A stretch of DNA of 64,000 bases from an uncultured Collinsella sp. (GTDB taxonomy: Bacteria; Actinomycetota; Coriobacteriia; Coriobacteriales; Coriobacteriaceae), in the NCBI GenBank assembly GCA_900759335.1, contig CAAEUX010000005.1, positions 8,167 to 72,166 on the forward strand. The letters run 5' to 3'. Every line of letters starts with the position of its first letter. Within the stretch, counting starts at the first letter, position 1. Both the position numbers and the translations under genes were made by a program. The notes under the pieces are model-generated. The model was not told the origin of the DNA and searched no databases. It worked only from the letters and a program-made list of their open reading frames with translations. Positions 53,784-61,866 of this stretch are shown here, piece after piece.

Positions 53784-56002
53784 CCCCTTTCGATCTTTGG
53801 AACACTCAGGCGCACCATCAACGGAGATACGGCGCCCAAGACCACCAGCAGAGCGCCCGATGCGCCGACGACCTCTCCAAAAGGCATCGCGTTCGTCCCT
53901 CGCCCAAGGAACCCAATCGTCCCCACCTGGGAAGCGGGATCAAACGAGGCGAATGGAGCCAGCAGCGCGACGCCCATGCCCACGCTTTCAACATGAGCGC
54001 TCAACGAACCCAACACCAAGAGAACCGCGCAAACCATTCCGGTGACAACGGGGTTGCGGCTAATCGCTGCTGTCAACGCAGCGACGACGGAAATCACGCC
54101 GTATGCCATGACCAGCAACGGAATACTGCACAACACCGCCTCCCCCACCGTGGACGTTGTCGAAGCTCCCGCCCGAATGAGAGCGACGGGATACTCCGAT
54201 CCACCCGCACCGTTCTTAATCACGGACACAACGACAGCGGGAACCATCGACACCAAAAGCAGCACCAAGCCAAGCAGGAGAGCCAGCGCAACAGCCGTCA
54301 GAAAACGCACATGCGCTGTTGCGGGGATCTGGAGAACCAGAAGGGAACGACATTGCAGGTGGGTGCACGCGAGCGATGTGACAACCACGGGCAACAGCAA
54401 AAATAAGGAGGGAAGCGCTGCCTGGAGATACGAAAGGAGGATTAATGGGGGCATCTTCGTACTTAACTCGTAAACCTTGGGGTCCGGCAAGCTCGCGATC
54501 GACTCAAGCAGAAGGGCGCGCGCCTCCGCACGAGAAGGAGTCTCCGGCTCGATTCCGATCGATTGCAGGAGAGTCGCATCTGCCGCGCCCAGCTCACCTC
54601 GAGCGCGCTCGTACGTCGCAAGGCTTCGAAACCCCTCCGCAGGCATAGGCGCGTACACGAAACCCGAAAGAGCATCCCGCATGTCTTCCAGGGCCGCTTT
54701 GCCCTCGACGTCCATATTCGCAGCGTTCTGCTCTAGATACCGATCTATTGAACGGAGCTCCCCATCCCTATACCGAACAGCGGAAACGTTATCAGCGTCA
54801 GGAAACATCTCGACCAGAGCCGGGGCCAGCATCGTCGTCGACATTGCAATCGCGCATACGGCGAGGGTAGGAGAACGCAGGAGCAGTTTCCCCATCGTTC
54901 TTACGTATGCAACGGCGGAGGCACAAGCGCTCGAACGAGTTGCCGTTCTCGATGCAGTGAAGGAACCTCTCTCAAGACAAATCGGGGATATCGGGCACGC
55001 GCAGCCGCTCTTTCCAGCAACGCAAAGCAGGCTAATTGCCAGCACCTCGATCCCGATTGCGCATACGAGGGCAATCGCGCCACGCTCGAAGCAAAGTCCA
55101 GGCAGATTCACTATCTGCGTTGTCGGGTACGGGCTATAGGCGCCGACGGTCAACTCAGTGTTCGCATACGTAAGGGGATTCAACAGGGCGAACTCACGTA
55201 AAGCGATGGATCTTCCGTAATACCCGGGAACCATCGTCACCCCCATCAGGGCACATACGAACACGATTCCAAGCGTAGGGTTATCGGCAATCTTCACGGC
55301 AAGGTGAACGACAAGCGAGATGAACGCTGCCACCAAGAATTGCAAGATGGCCGTCTGCGCGAACATCAGCCAAGCCGGTTTGATAACCGGAGTCGCATAT
55401 TGAATGTAGCCTATCGGATAGAACGGCGAGCCCGGGCCATTCTTCACAAGCGCGGCGATTATCCCTGGAAGATTGATGGCGAGGACGGCAAGCATTGCAA
55501 AAACACTCGCCCATACGCTCGATGCAACAAGTCTACCCAGCTCGCCCATCGGTGCCTGGATGATGAGCTTTTCACGTTTGTTAAGACGCGCGGCAAGGAA
55601 CGAGACGGCAACGGCCGTTGCGACCCATAGCAAGTACTCCTTCGATCCGTCATAATAGGTGTACTCTCCATCCGATATCTGCAGAAACGGAAGTAGGGGA
55701 GAGAGCGGTGCCAAGATAAGACGTCCCGCGGCAAGAGGGTACAGAAGCGCGGGCATGCTTGATGAAGAGGTATAGACACCGTCCTCCCCCGCATTCACAA
55801 GCGCATCCGCATAGGATGCTGACAATTCCTGCTCAACACGGGTTATTCCCGACTCGAGGTATTCGACCCGTCCGTCGATGCCAGCCGCGCTCCTGAAGAC
55901 GGGCAGAGCACAAAGAACCATCAACGCAACAACGACAACACAGAGCGACCTGGAGGAGAGAAGCGACCTAAAGATCGCCTTCGAGATTTTGAGCATATTC
56001 AT
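53780..56002 (-). CDS. Doubled ABC-2-type permease
   Basis: 740 residues from ATG 56002 (AAGG upstream); other in-frame ATGs at 56020 and 55996 are possible. The protein has two homologous halves. Each contains a large external loop near its start, a helix cluster and a repeated motif: VKNGPGSPFYPIGYIQ in the first half, IKNGAGGSEYPVALIR in the second. The permease domain of the 604-residue fusion has a third copy. A two-half permease can form a complete transmembrane unit alone, with the ATPase at 53034. It is divergent from the DUF2975 gene across an operator-like palindrome. Confidence 0.85.
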   Translation of the reverse strand: MNMLKISKAIFRSLLSSRSLCVVVVALMVLCALPVFRSAAGIDGRVEYLESGITRVEQELSASYADALVNAGEDGVYTSSSSMPALLYPLAAGRLILAPLSPLLPFLQISDGEYTYYDGSKEYLLWVATAVAVSFLAARLNKREKLIIQAPMGELGRLVASSVWASVFAMLAVLAINLPGIIAALVKNGPGSPFYPIGYIQYATPVIKPAWLMFAQTAILQFLVAAFISLVVHLAVKIADNPTLGIVFVCALMGVTMVPGYYGRSIALREFALLNPLTYANTELTVGAYSPYPTTQIVNLPGLCFERGAIALVCAIGIEVLAISLLCVAGKSGCACPISPICLERGSFTASRTATRSSACASAVAYVRTMGKLLLRSPTLAVCAIAMSTTMLAPALVEMFPDADNVSAVRYRDGELRSIDRYLEQNAANMDVEGKAALEDMRDALSGFVYAPMPAEGFRSLATYERARGELGAADATLLQSIGIEPETPSRAEARALLLESIASLPDPKVYELSTKMPPLILLSYLQAALPSLFLLLPVVVTSLACTHLQCRSLLVLQIPATAHVRFLTAVALALLLGLVLLLVSMVPAVVVSVIKNGAGGSEYPVALIRAGASTTSTVGEAVLCSIPLLVMAYGVISVVAALTAAISRNPVVTGMVCAVLLVLGSLSAHVESVGMGVALLAPFASFDPASQVGTIGFLGRGTNAMPFGEVVGASGALLVVLGAVSPLMVRLSVPKIERG

Positions 56003-56081
56003 CGCCAACCTTAACCTCATCCAGTCGGAACAGAGGGGCCGAACAAAATGCTCGGCCCTTGTTACTTGCCGGCAAAGTCAA

Positions 56082-56100
56082 TTTAACATAAACTGTTAAA
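56082..56100. promoter_or_regulatory. TTTAACA-N5-TGTTAAA operator-like palindrome
   Basis: A 7-5-7 perfect palindrome between the divergent permease and DUF2975 genes. An outer pair, GTTACTT (56061-56067) and AAGTAAC (56101-56107), surrounds it. The Xre protein at 56660 is a likely binder. Confidence 0.55.
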
Positions 56101-56137
56101 AAGTAACCTGAGTTTTTTAAATTCTTCGGAGGTTATT

Positions 56138-56650
56138 ATGAGTTCCGACAATCGCACTCCCCGGCTTCATTCCTTCCGCATCGCATGTGCGATAGCCTCT
56201 GCGACCCTTTGCGCCACCGCCATCGCACAAGTGGCGTTCTCCTTAAAGCCAGCAATCGAAGTGCTCGACAACCCTGTAATTGCAGACTCCCCCGCGTATC
56301 CAGCCCTTGCGATCTCGACATTGGTCCCTGCCGTCATCGGTATCGCTACGACCATCCTCAGCGCCGTTCTCGTGTGGACGATCAAGAGCGGAGACCCCTT
56401 CAAGAAAGGGTCTGCGACATGCTTGAAGGTGCTCGGCATTCTCTTCGTTGTTCAAGCTGCCACCAGCCTCTACGCCGGCTCACTCAAAACCTCCGTTTCG
56501 ATGTTTGGCGGCGAGGGGGCCGTCGGCGCCCAAGAGATCGCTTCATCATTCGATTGGACCTCTCTGGTTCTCGGCATCGTCCTGTTCATGCTTTCCCAGC
56601 TCTTCTTGTACGCCCGAGAGCTGTACCTCGACTCCGACGAGATTGCGTAA
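56138..56650 (+). CDS. DUF2975-type membrane protein
   Basis: 170 residues from ATG 56138 with GGAGG upstream. Four membrane helices are visible (about 14-34, 56-84, 95-112 and 140-163), with the pattern VWTIKSGDPFKKGSATCLKVLG that is typical of DUF2975. In this family the gene sits next to a YozG-like Xre regulator, as here at 56660, and the pair is often found near ABC transporters. The biochemical role is unknown; it may sense stress at the membrane and control the regulator. Confidence 0.8.
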   Translation: MSSDNRTPRLHSFRIACAIASATLCATAIAQVAFSLKPAIEVLDNPVIADSPAYPALAISTLVPAVIGIATTILSAVLVWTIKSGDPFKKGSATCLKVLGILFVVQAATSLYAGSLKTSVSMFGGEGAVGAQEIASSFDWTSLVLGIVLFMLSQLFLYARELYLDSDEIA

Positions 56651-56659
56651 GGAAACGCC

Positions 56660-56911
56660 ATGCCCGTAATTGTTCGCCTCGACAAGATCATGGCCGAGCG
56701 AAAGATTTCCTCGAACGAACTTGCCGAAAGGATTGGAACCACGCCCGTGAACCTGTCCCGTATTAAAAAAGGGCATATTCGCGGCATTCGCTTCAACACA
56801 CTCGAGCAGCTATGCCTCGCCCTTCGTTGCCAACCCGGAGACCTTCTCGAAGTCATGAGCGAAGAGGATGCCCGAAAGGAGTTCGGACTCGATTGGTCCG
56901 CCGAGGATTAG
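56660..56911 (+). CDS. Small Xre-family (YozG-like) regulator
   Basis: 83 residues from ATG 56660, nine bases after the DUF2975 stop (AAGGAAACGCC). A single helix-turn-helix domain: MAERKISSNELAERIGTTPV, LSRIKKGHIRGIRFNTLEQL, CLALRCQPGDLLEV. It probably controls its own operon and the divergent transporter through the palindrome at 56082. Its stop TAG is immediately followed in the same frame by the integrase remnant, so its natural C-terminus may have been altered. Confidence 0.88.
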   Translation: MPVIVRLDKIMAERKISSNELAERIGTTPVNLSRIKKGHIRGIRFNTLEQLCLALRCQPGDLLEVMSEEDARKEFGLDWSAED

Positions 56912-57637
56912 AGGGCGGTCGTACTCGCCCTGCACACGGGGATGCGAATCGGCGAGGTCTGCGGCCTTCGGTGGTGCGATGTGGATTTCGAGACGGGCCT
57001 GATCTCGATCAGACACTCGGTGGCGTACGCGAAGGGAATGGGTTCGTTCATCAAGGACACCAAGACCCATGACGCCAGGGGTATCCCCATCGACCCGGTC
57101 GGCCTACTCCCCTTCCTGAAGGAGACCCACGAGATCGACTGCGGAAAGCTGCGCTTGCGCGGCCTTACCGGGGCGGTCGAGATCGGGGACTGCTACATCC
57201 TGTCGGAGCCGGGCGCGACCTTCGCGACGACAAGCTATATCCGCAGGGCGTTCAAGACGTTCTCGGAGACCAACGGCCTCATGGGCACCAACGACGAGCT
57301 GATCACGTTCCACGGCCTTCGCCACACGTTCGCAACGCAGTGGATCCGCCAAGGCGGCGATATCAAGGCGCTCCAATCGATCCTCGGCCACAAGGACGCC
57401 ATGGCGACGCTCAACGTCTACGCCGACATCGAGCCCATCTCCAAAATCCATAACATGCTGCGCGCCACGCCGTGCCTTTGGCGCGGGCACCTCGGGCCGA
57501 GGGTCGATCCGGGTCCCATGTTCCAACAGAGGATCCAGGAGTCCATCGAGACGCTCCAGGCGTTCGGCTACGGCATCACCGAGCCGGACGACCGAAATAT
57601 CGCCATACGCGACGTGAAGACGAACAGTTGGCTCTAG
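56912..57637 (+). pseudogene. 5'-truncated tyrosine integrase
   Basis: 242 codons in the same frame as the preceding Xre gene. They begin RAVVLALHTGMRIGEVCGLR, the start of the catalytic domain. The active-site residues remain: Arg in HTGMRIGEV, HGLRHTFA (His-x-x-Arg), a later GHKD and Tyr in LNVYADI. The N-terminal arm-binding and core-binding domains (usually about 150-170 residues) are missing and there is no ribosome site. I consider it a remnant of the integrase that inserted the element. It lies beside the right direct repeat. Confidence 0.8.
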
Positions 57638-58033
57638 CTCACCGAGTACGCGGCAGTGCTGGGCCCATCCCAACTGAGGTCACGGTGGTCCGATAGGGGC
57701 GCCGCCCGCGGCATGCGCCGCGGAGCGGTATCCCCTACCGAAGGGCGGGGATGCCCTCCGCTTCCAGTTCGGAATCAGCCGTCGGAGGCGTTCGGCTGAC
57801 TGCGGGAACGACCTGTCCGCTCAATGTGTTCGGCTGAGATCGGAAATCAACCCAACACGAGCCGGACACGCGCCAGACGGCTCTTCCCCGTACGGCCTTC
57901 CCCCTTACGCTCATGTTGCAGGCATGTAACGCCGCAGCGAGCGCGCCTTTTTTGCGCCAGACAGGTACAATGATGAACACTGTACCGTAGCGGAGCGCCC
58001 CGCGCGCGCCGCAATCACGCGAAAGGGTTTCCC
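57638..58033. other. Spacer holding the right direct repeat
   Basis: 396 bases between the integrase remnant and the ACT gene. The region 57638-57788 shows no gene. From 57853 on is the chromosome flank and the ACT gene promoter. Confidence 0.65.
57789..57852 (+). repeat. Right 64-bp direct repeat (candidate attR)
   Basis: 61 of 64 positions match 50577-50640; the differences are at repeat positions 7, 23 and 26. It contains TCAATGTGTTCGGCTGAGAT. It lies about 150 bp past the integrase stop. Confidence 0.75.
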
Positions 58034-58321
58034 ATGGCCGAGATCTCGTCCTCCCGTATCGTCATCACCGTCCTTGGCAAGAACCGCCCCGGCATCGTCG
58101 CCGGCGTCACCCGTGTCCTAGGCGAGGCCAACGTCGACATCCGCGACATCACGCAGTCCATTATCGAGGACATCTTCACCATGACCATGCTGGCCGATAC
58201 CGCCGAGTCCAAGCTCGACTTCGCCGAGCTGCAGAAGGCCCTGGCCGAGGCCGGCGAGCTTTCGGGCGTCAACGTGTCCATCCAGCGCGAGGACGTCTTT
58301 AACTTTATGTACCGCCTGTAG
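58034..58321 (+). CDS. ACT-domain protein, UPF0237 family
   Basis: 95 residues, ATG 58034 with AAAGGG upstream. One ACT domain: IVITVLGKNRPGIVAGVTRV, then NVDIRDITQSI and a final FMYRL. The family binds small ligands, often amino acids, and regulates enzymes; the ligand of this subgroup is unknown. It precedes citrate synthase by 78 bp and may be cotranscribed. Confidence 0.9.
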   Translation: MAEISSSRIVITVLGKNRPGIVAGVTRVLGEANVDIRDITQSIIEDIFTMTMLADTAESKLDFAELQKALAEAGELSGVNVSIQREDVFNFMYRL

Positions 58322-58398
58322 CGAGCAAGCCGCTGGGGATAGCCTGACGCGCGCATGTCCATGCAAGCCACCCCGATGCGGCCCGGAGAGGAGCGCGC

Positions 58399-59817
58399 AT
58401 GGCCTACGACGCCAAGAAAATCTATTACCGCTTCGATGACCACTTGAGCCGACTGGTTCTGGATTACGAAGCAAGCCGCCAGATTTCGTCTGAGAGCGAA
58501 AGCCTCTACCACGGCCTGCCGACCGCCCCGTACGACGAGGACCTGTTTGTCGAGCACAATGTCAAGCGCGGTCTGCGCAATGCCGACGGCTCGGGCGTGG
58601 TCGCGGGCCTCACTCGTATCTCGGATGTGCACGGCTACAACAAGGTCGACGGAAAGGTCGTGCCCGATCAGGGCAAGCTCACGCTTCGCGGCTACAGCAT
58701 CGAGGATCTGGTCAACAATGCCCAGGCCGAGAATCGCTACGGCTACGAGGAAGTCGCCTATCTGCTTATCACGGGTTCGCTGCCCAACAAGGAAGAGCTC
58801 GACGGCTTTTGCGAGCGCCTGGGCGCCTTTAGACATCTGAGCGACGAGTACGTTAAAGAGTTCCCTATGACCACGGTGTCGTCGAGCATCATGAATGTGC
58901 TCCAGCGCGCCGTGTTGCTGCTTTACGCCTTCGACGCCGAGCCCGACGTAATTACGCCCGAGCATGAGATCGACGTCGCCATCTCCATGCTCGCCCGTCT
59001 CCCCCGCATCGCCGCCTTCGCACACATGGCCTCGGTCGCCAAGCTTCGCGGCTCCGAGGTTCACGTGCCGCACCCCACGCCCGGCCTCTCCACCGCCGAG
59101 ACCATCCTACAGGTCCTGCGCGGCGGCATGGCATTCACCCGCGATGAGGCGATGCTGCTCGACGTTATGCTCATGCTGCATGCCGAGCACGACGGCGGCA
59201 ACAACTCCACCTTCGCTTGCCGCGTGCTGTCGTCTTCGGCCACCGATCCGTATTCCGCCTACGCCGCGGCTATCGGCTCGCTCAAGGGCCCGCGTCACGG
59301 CGGTGCCAATGCCAAGGTCGTGTCTATGCACGAGGACATCCGCGCGCATGTCTCCAACTGGGAGGACGAGGACGAGGTCGCGGCCTACCTGGGCAAGATC
59401 CTCGACAAGCAGGCCTTCGACGGCACGGGCCTCATCTACGGCATGGGCCACGCCGTCTATACGCTCAGCGACCCGCGCGCCGAGGTCTGCCGCCGTTACG
59501 CGCGCACACTTGCCGCCAAGAAGAACCTGGGCGATGAGTTCGCACTCATCGAGCGCATCGAGCGCCTGGCACCCCAGGTCATGCGCGACCACGGCATGAC
59601 CAAGCCCATCTGCGCCAACATCGACCTGTACACGGGCTTTATCTACAAGATGCTCGGCGTGCCCGAGACGCTCTTTACGCCGCTGTTCGCCGTCGCCCGT
59701 ATGGCCGGCTGGTCGGCGCACCGCATGGAAGAGCTCTTCTGCGCGCATCGCATCATCCGTCCCGCGTATCGCCCGGTTATCGAGCCGCTGGAGTACAAGC
59801 CGCTCGCCGATCGCTAG
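58399..59817 (+). CDS. gltA: Citrate synthase
   Basis: 472 residues from ATG 58399 with GGAGAGGAG upstream. LTLRGYSIEDLVNNA near the N-terminus, LMLHAEHDGGNNSTF and GPRHGGANAKVVSMHED carry the catalytic histidines, and GMGHAVYTLSDPRA and the final KPLADR are typical. It condenses acetyl-CoA and oxaloacetate to citrate. Methylcitrate synthases are related and cannot be excluded. The likely purpose is 2-oxoglutarate for glutamate synthesis, as GltBD is also encoded here. Confidence 0.93.
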   Translation: MAYDAKKIYYRFDDHLSRLVLDYEASRQISSESESLYHGLPTAPYDEDLFVEHNVKRGLRNADGSGVVAGLTRISDVHGYNKVDGKVVPDQGKLTLRGYSIEDLVNNAQAENRYGYEEVAYLLITGSLPNKEELDGFCERLGAFRHLSDEYVKEFPMTTVSSSIMNVLQRAVLLLYAFDAEPDVITPEHEIDVAISMLARLPRIAAFAHMASVAKLRGSEVHVPHPTPGLSTAETILQVLRGGMAFTRDEAMLLDVMLMLHAEHDGGNNSTFACRVLSSSATDPYSAYAAAIGSLKGPRHGGANAKVVSMHEDIRAHVSNWEDEDEVAAYLGKILDKQAFDGTGLIYGMGHAVYTLSDPRAEVCRRYARTLAAKKNLGDEFALIERIERLAPQVMRDHGMTKPICANIDLYTGFIYKMLGVPETLFTPLFAVARMAGWSAHRMEELFCAHRIIRPAYRPVIEPLEYKPLADR

Positions 59818-59840
59818 GACGCGGACCGTTATAGAACCCG

Positions 59841-59880
59841 AGCGTGGCCAGGGCATCACCGCCCTCGGCCACGCTTTTTA
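59841..59880 (+). terminator. Terminator of gltA
   Basis: AGCGTGGCC pairs with GGCCACGCT and is followed by TTTTA. An inner GGGC/GCCC stem lengthens it. Confidence 0.9.
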
Positions 59881-59904
59881 TGCCAGCAGAAAGGATTGCA
59901 GCGA

Positions 59905-60747
59905 ATGATTGTGTTTTCCGATATGGATGGAACGCTGCTGACGAGTGATAAGCAGATGAGCGACGCCACCTGGGCAATGCTCGACGAGCTCGCACGTCGT
60001 GGCATCGAGTTTGTTCCCTGCACGGGGCGTCCGCTGTCGGGCATCTTTGAGCCCATTCTCGCCCATCCCGCCGTGCACTACGCGGTCTGTGCCAACGGCG
60101 CCAGCGTCTGGCAGCTCGACAACGGTACGCCCACCGATGCCTCACGTGCTACGCGCATTTTGAGCCGTCCGCTCGATTGCGACATTGCCCACCGCATCCA
60201 TCGCATTGCCGCCGGCCACGATGTGACCTTCGATATCTTCGCGGACGGGCAGTGCTTCCTCCCCCGCTCGCTCTACACGCGCCTGGACGAATTCTGCGGC
60301 GGCGACCCCCACATCGCGGCTTCGCTCAAGCGCACACGAACACCGATCGACATGGATATCGACAGCAAGATCGACGAGGTCGAGACGCTCGAACGCATCG
60401 CTATGTACTGGCACGACCCGGCCGATCGCGACGCCATCGCGGCGGCGCTCGACACGCTCGGAGGCATTGAAGTCACGCGTTCTTACGTCATGAATATCGA
60501 GGTCATGGGTGAGGGTGCCACCAAGGGGACGGCCCTCACGTGGCTATGCGAGCACCTGGGCGAGCGTCTCGCCGACGCCTGGGCGTTCGGCGACAACATC
60601 AACGACATCCCCATGCTGCAGGCAGCGGGCCACGGCATGGCCATGATCAACGCCGAGTCCGAAGACCGCGAGGCCGCCGACGCCATCACCGAATACGACA
60701 ACGACCACGACGGCGTCGCCCGCACCATCATGGCCGTCCTCGCTTAG
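59905..60747 (+). CDS. HAD-superfamily Cof-type phosphatase
   Basis: 280 residues from ATG 59905 (AAAGG upstream; TTG 59896 is an alternative). Motif I FSDMDGTLL, motif II CTGRPLSGI, motif III Lys in GATKGTAL and motif IV FGDNINDIPML are intact. The cap domain is of the Cof type. Such enzymes hydrolyse sugar phosphates or nucleotide phosphates; the substrate is unknown. A second, independent gene of the same family lies at 60866 on the other strand. Confidence 0.9.
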   Translation: MIVFSDMDGTLLTSDKQMSDATWAMLDELARRGIEFVPCTGRPLSGIFEPILAHPAVHYAVCANGASVWQLDNGTPTDASRATRILSRPLDCDIAHRIHRIAAGHDVTFDIFADGQCFLPRSLYTRLDEFCGGDPHIAASLKRTRTPIDMDIDSKIDEVETLERIAMYWHDPADRDAIAAALDTLGGIEVTRSYVMNIEVMGEGATKGTALTWLCEHLGERLADAWAFGDNINDIPMLQAAGHGMAMINAESEDREAADAITEYDNDHDGVARTIMAVLA

Positions 60748-60763
60748 TCGTTGGGTAGTCATT

Positions 60764-60829
60764 GGGGACGTTCTTAAACGACTAGTCGTTGGGGACACTC
60801 TTCGCAAAAAGCTGCAAGGACTGTCCCCC
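60764..60829. repeat. Repeat-rich spacer; left copy of a 33-bp inverted pair
   Basis: The segment 60764-60796 (GGGGACGTTCTTAAACGACT...) recurs inverted at 61829-61861 with one difference. A GGGGACA...TGTCCCC hairpin lies at 60792-60829. Confidence 0.7.
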
Positions 60830-60865
60830 ACTGCCGGCAGAAAAGGAACGTCCCCATCTGCCGGA

Positions 60866-61660
60866 TTAGGAGAGACTCTCCAGCACGCGACGGAGCTCAT
60901 GCTGAACGGCGTGGTCGCGGTTGCAGCCTACGACGCGATCGGCCACCGCCTTGAGCGCGGGGCGCGCGTTTTCCATCGCGCAGCCCGTGCCGACAAAGCG
61001 AATGATCTCGTAGTCGTTCATCGAGTCGCCAAACGCCATGACCTCGTCGCGTCCAATGCCGTAATGCTCCGCGAGCTGCGCGATACCCGAGGCCTTCGAC
61101 ACACCAGGCTGCATGGCATCGATCCACGCGTTGCCCGAAGGCGCAAAAGTAAAGAGCTGACCAAGTTCGCGCTGTAGCACGTACGCGCCGTCCATAACCG
61201 CACTGTCGTCGCAAAAGATACTCGCTTTGATGATATTTACGCTGGGATCGGGCAGCTCCCAAATGCGCTCGGCATTGGGAAGGTCCTTATCGACCTCACG
61301 CACGAACTTGCACTCGTCATCGAGCAGGAAGGACTTGGTTCGGTCAAAGAGCGCAAGATGCAGATTGGGAAACGTCCTGACGGCTTGGGCGAGCCTTCGA
61401 ATCGCCAGGTGGGAATACACCTCACGGTCTACCATCTTACCGTCGGCGTAGACCTGGGCGCCGTTAGCGGCGACAAAGTCCATCTTGTCGCGAACGGGCG
61501 CAAAGAACTCGCACAGGCGATCGTAGCGACGACCTGACGATGCAGCGAAATGCACACCATGCTCGTGTAGCGCCAGAATCAGTTCGTAGGTCTCGGGAGG
61601 CACCTGGCCGTTTTCGTCAAGCAGTGTGCCGTCCATATCGGATGCAATCAGTTTAAACAT
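60866..61660 (-). CDS. HAD-superfamily Cof-type phosphatase (second copy)
   Basis: 264 residues from ATG 61660 behind GAAGGGAG. ASDMDGTLLDENG, AASSGRRYDRLCEF, MQPGVSKASGIAQLAEHYG (motif III Lys) and MAFGDSMNDYEII are the four HAD motifs. It differs clearly from the gene at 59905, so this is not a recent duplication. Inverted 33-bp copies stand on both sides (60764, 61829). The 5' leader has a hairpin at 61682-61711. The substrate is unknown. Confidence 0.9.
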   Translation of the reverse strand: MFKLIASDMDGTLLDENGQVPPETYELILALHEHGVHFAASSGRRYDRLCEFFAPVRDKMDFVAANGAQVYADGKMVDREVYSHLAIRRLAQAVRTFPNLHLALFDRTKSFLLDDECKFVREVDKDLPNAERIWELPDPSVNIIKASIFCDDSAVMDGAYVLQRELGQLFTFAPSGNAWIDAMQPGVSKASGIAQLAEHYGIGRDEVMAFGDSMNDYEIIRFVGTGCAMENARPALKAVADRVVGCNRDHAVQHELRRVLESLS

Positions 61661-61681
61661 AGAAAAGCTCCCTTCGGGCTT

Positions 61682-61711
61682 GTTGGAATCGAACGCGTAT
61701 CCGATTCCAAC
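61682..61711. repeat. Leader inverted repeat of the HAD gene
   Basis: GTTGGAATCG (61682-61691) pairs with CGATTCCAAC (61702-61711). An outer GCTCCCTT/AAAGGGAGC pair encloses it. It is 22 bp upstream of the start and could be an operator or an RNA hairpin. Confidence 0.6.
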
Positions 61712-61828
61712 GTACCCAAAGGGAGCTCAAATAAGACTCCGCGGGCGTAAACGTTACAAGGACCTGGCAAATAGCTCACACATGCCAGAGGCCCTACGGT
61801 CGCGGCGTCAGGCAGCCCGCCAAAGAGC

Positions 61829-61861
61829 GTCCCCAATGACTAGTCGTTTAAGAACGTCCCC
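61829..61861 (-). repeat. Right copy of the 33-bp inverted pair
   Basis: The reverse complement of 60764-60796, one mismatch. It precedes the end of the adenine deaminase gene by 5 bases. Confidence 0.75.
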
Positions 61862-61866
61862 GATGA

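Noticed and set aside
61688..61866. Riboswitch upstream of the HAD gene
   Set aside because: Only a simple inverted repeat is visible, without the conserved core of any riboswitch class I know.
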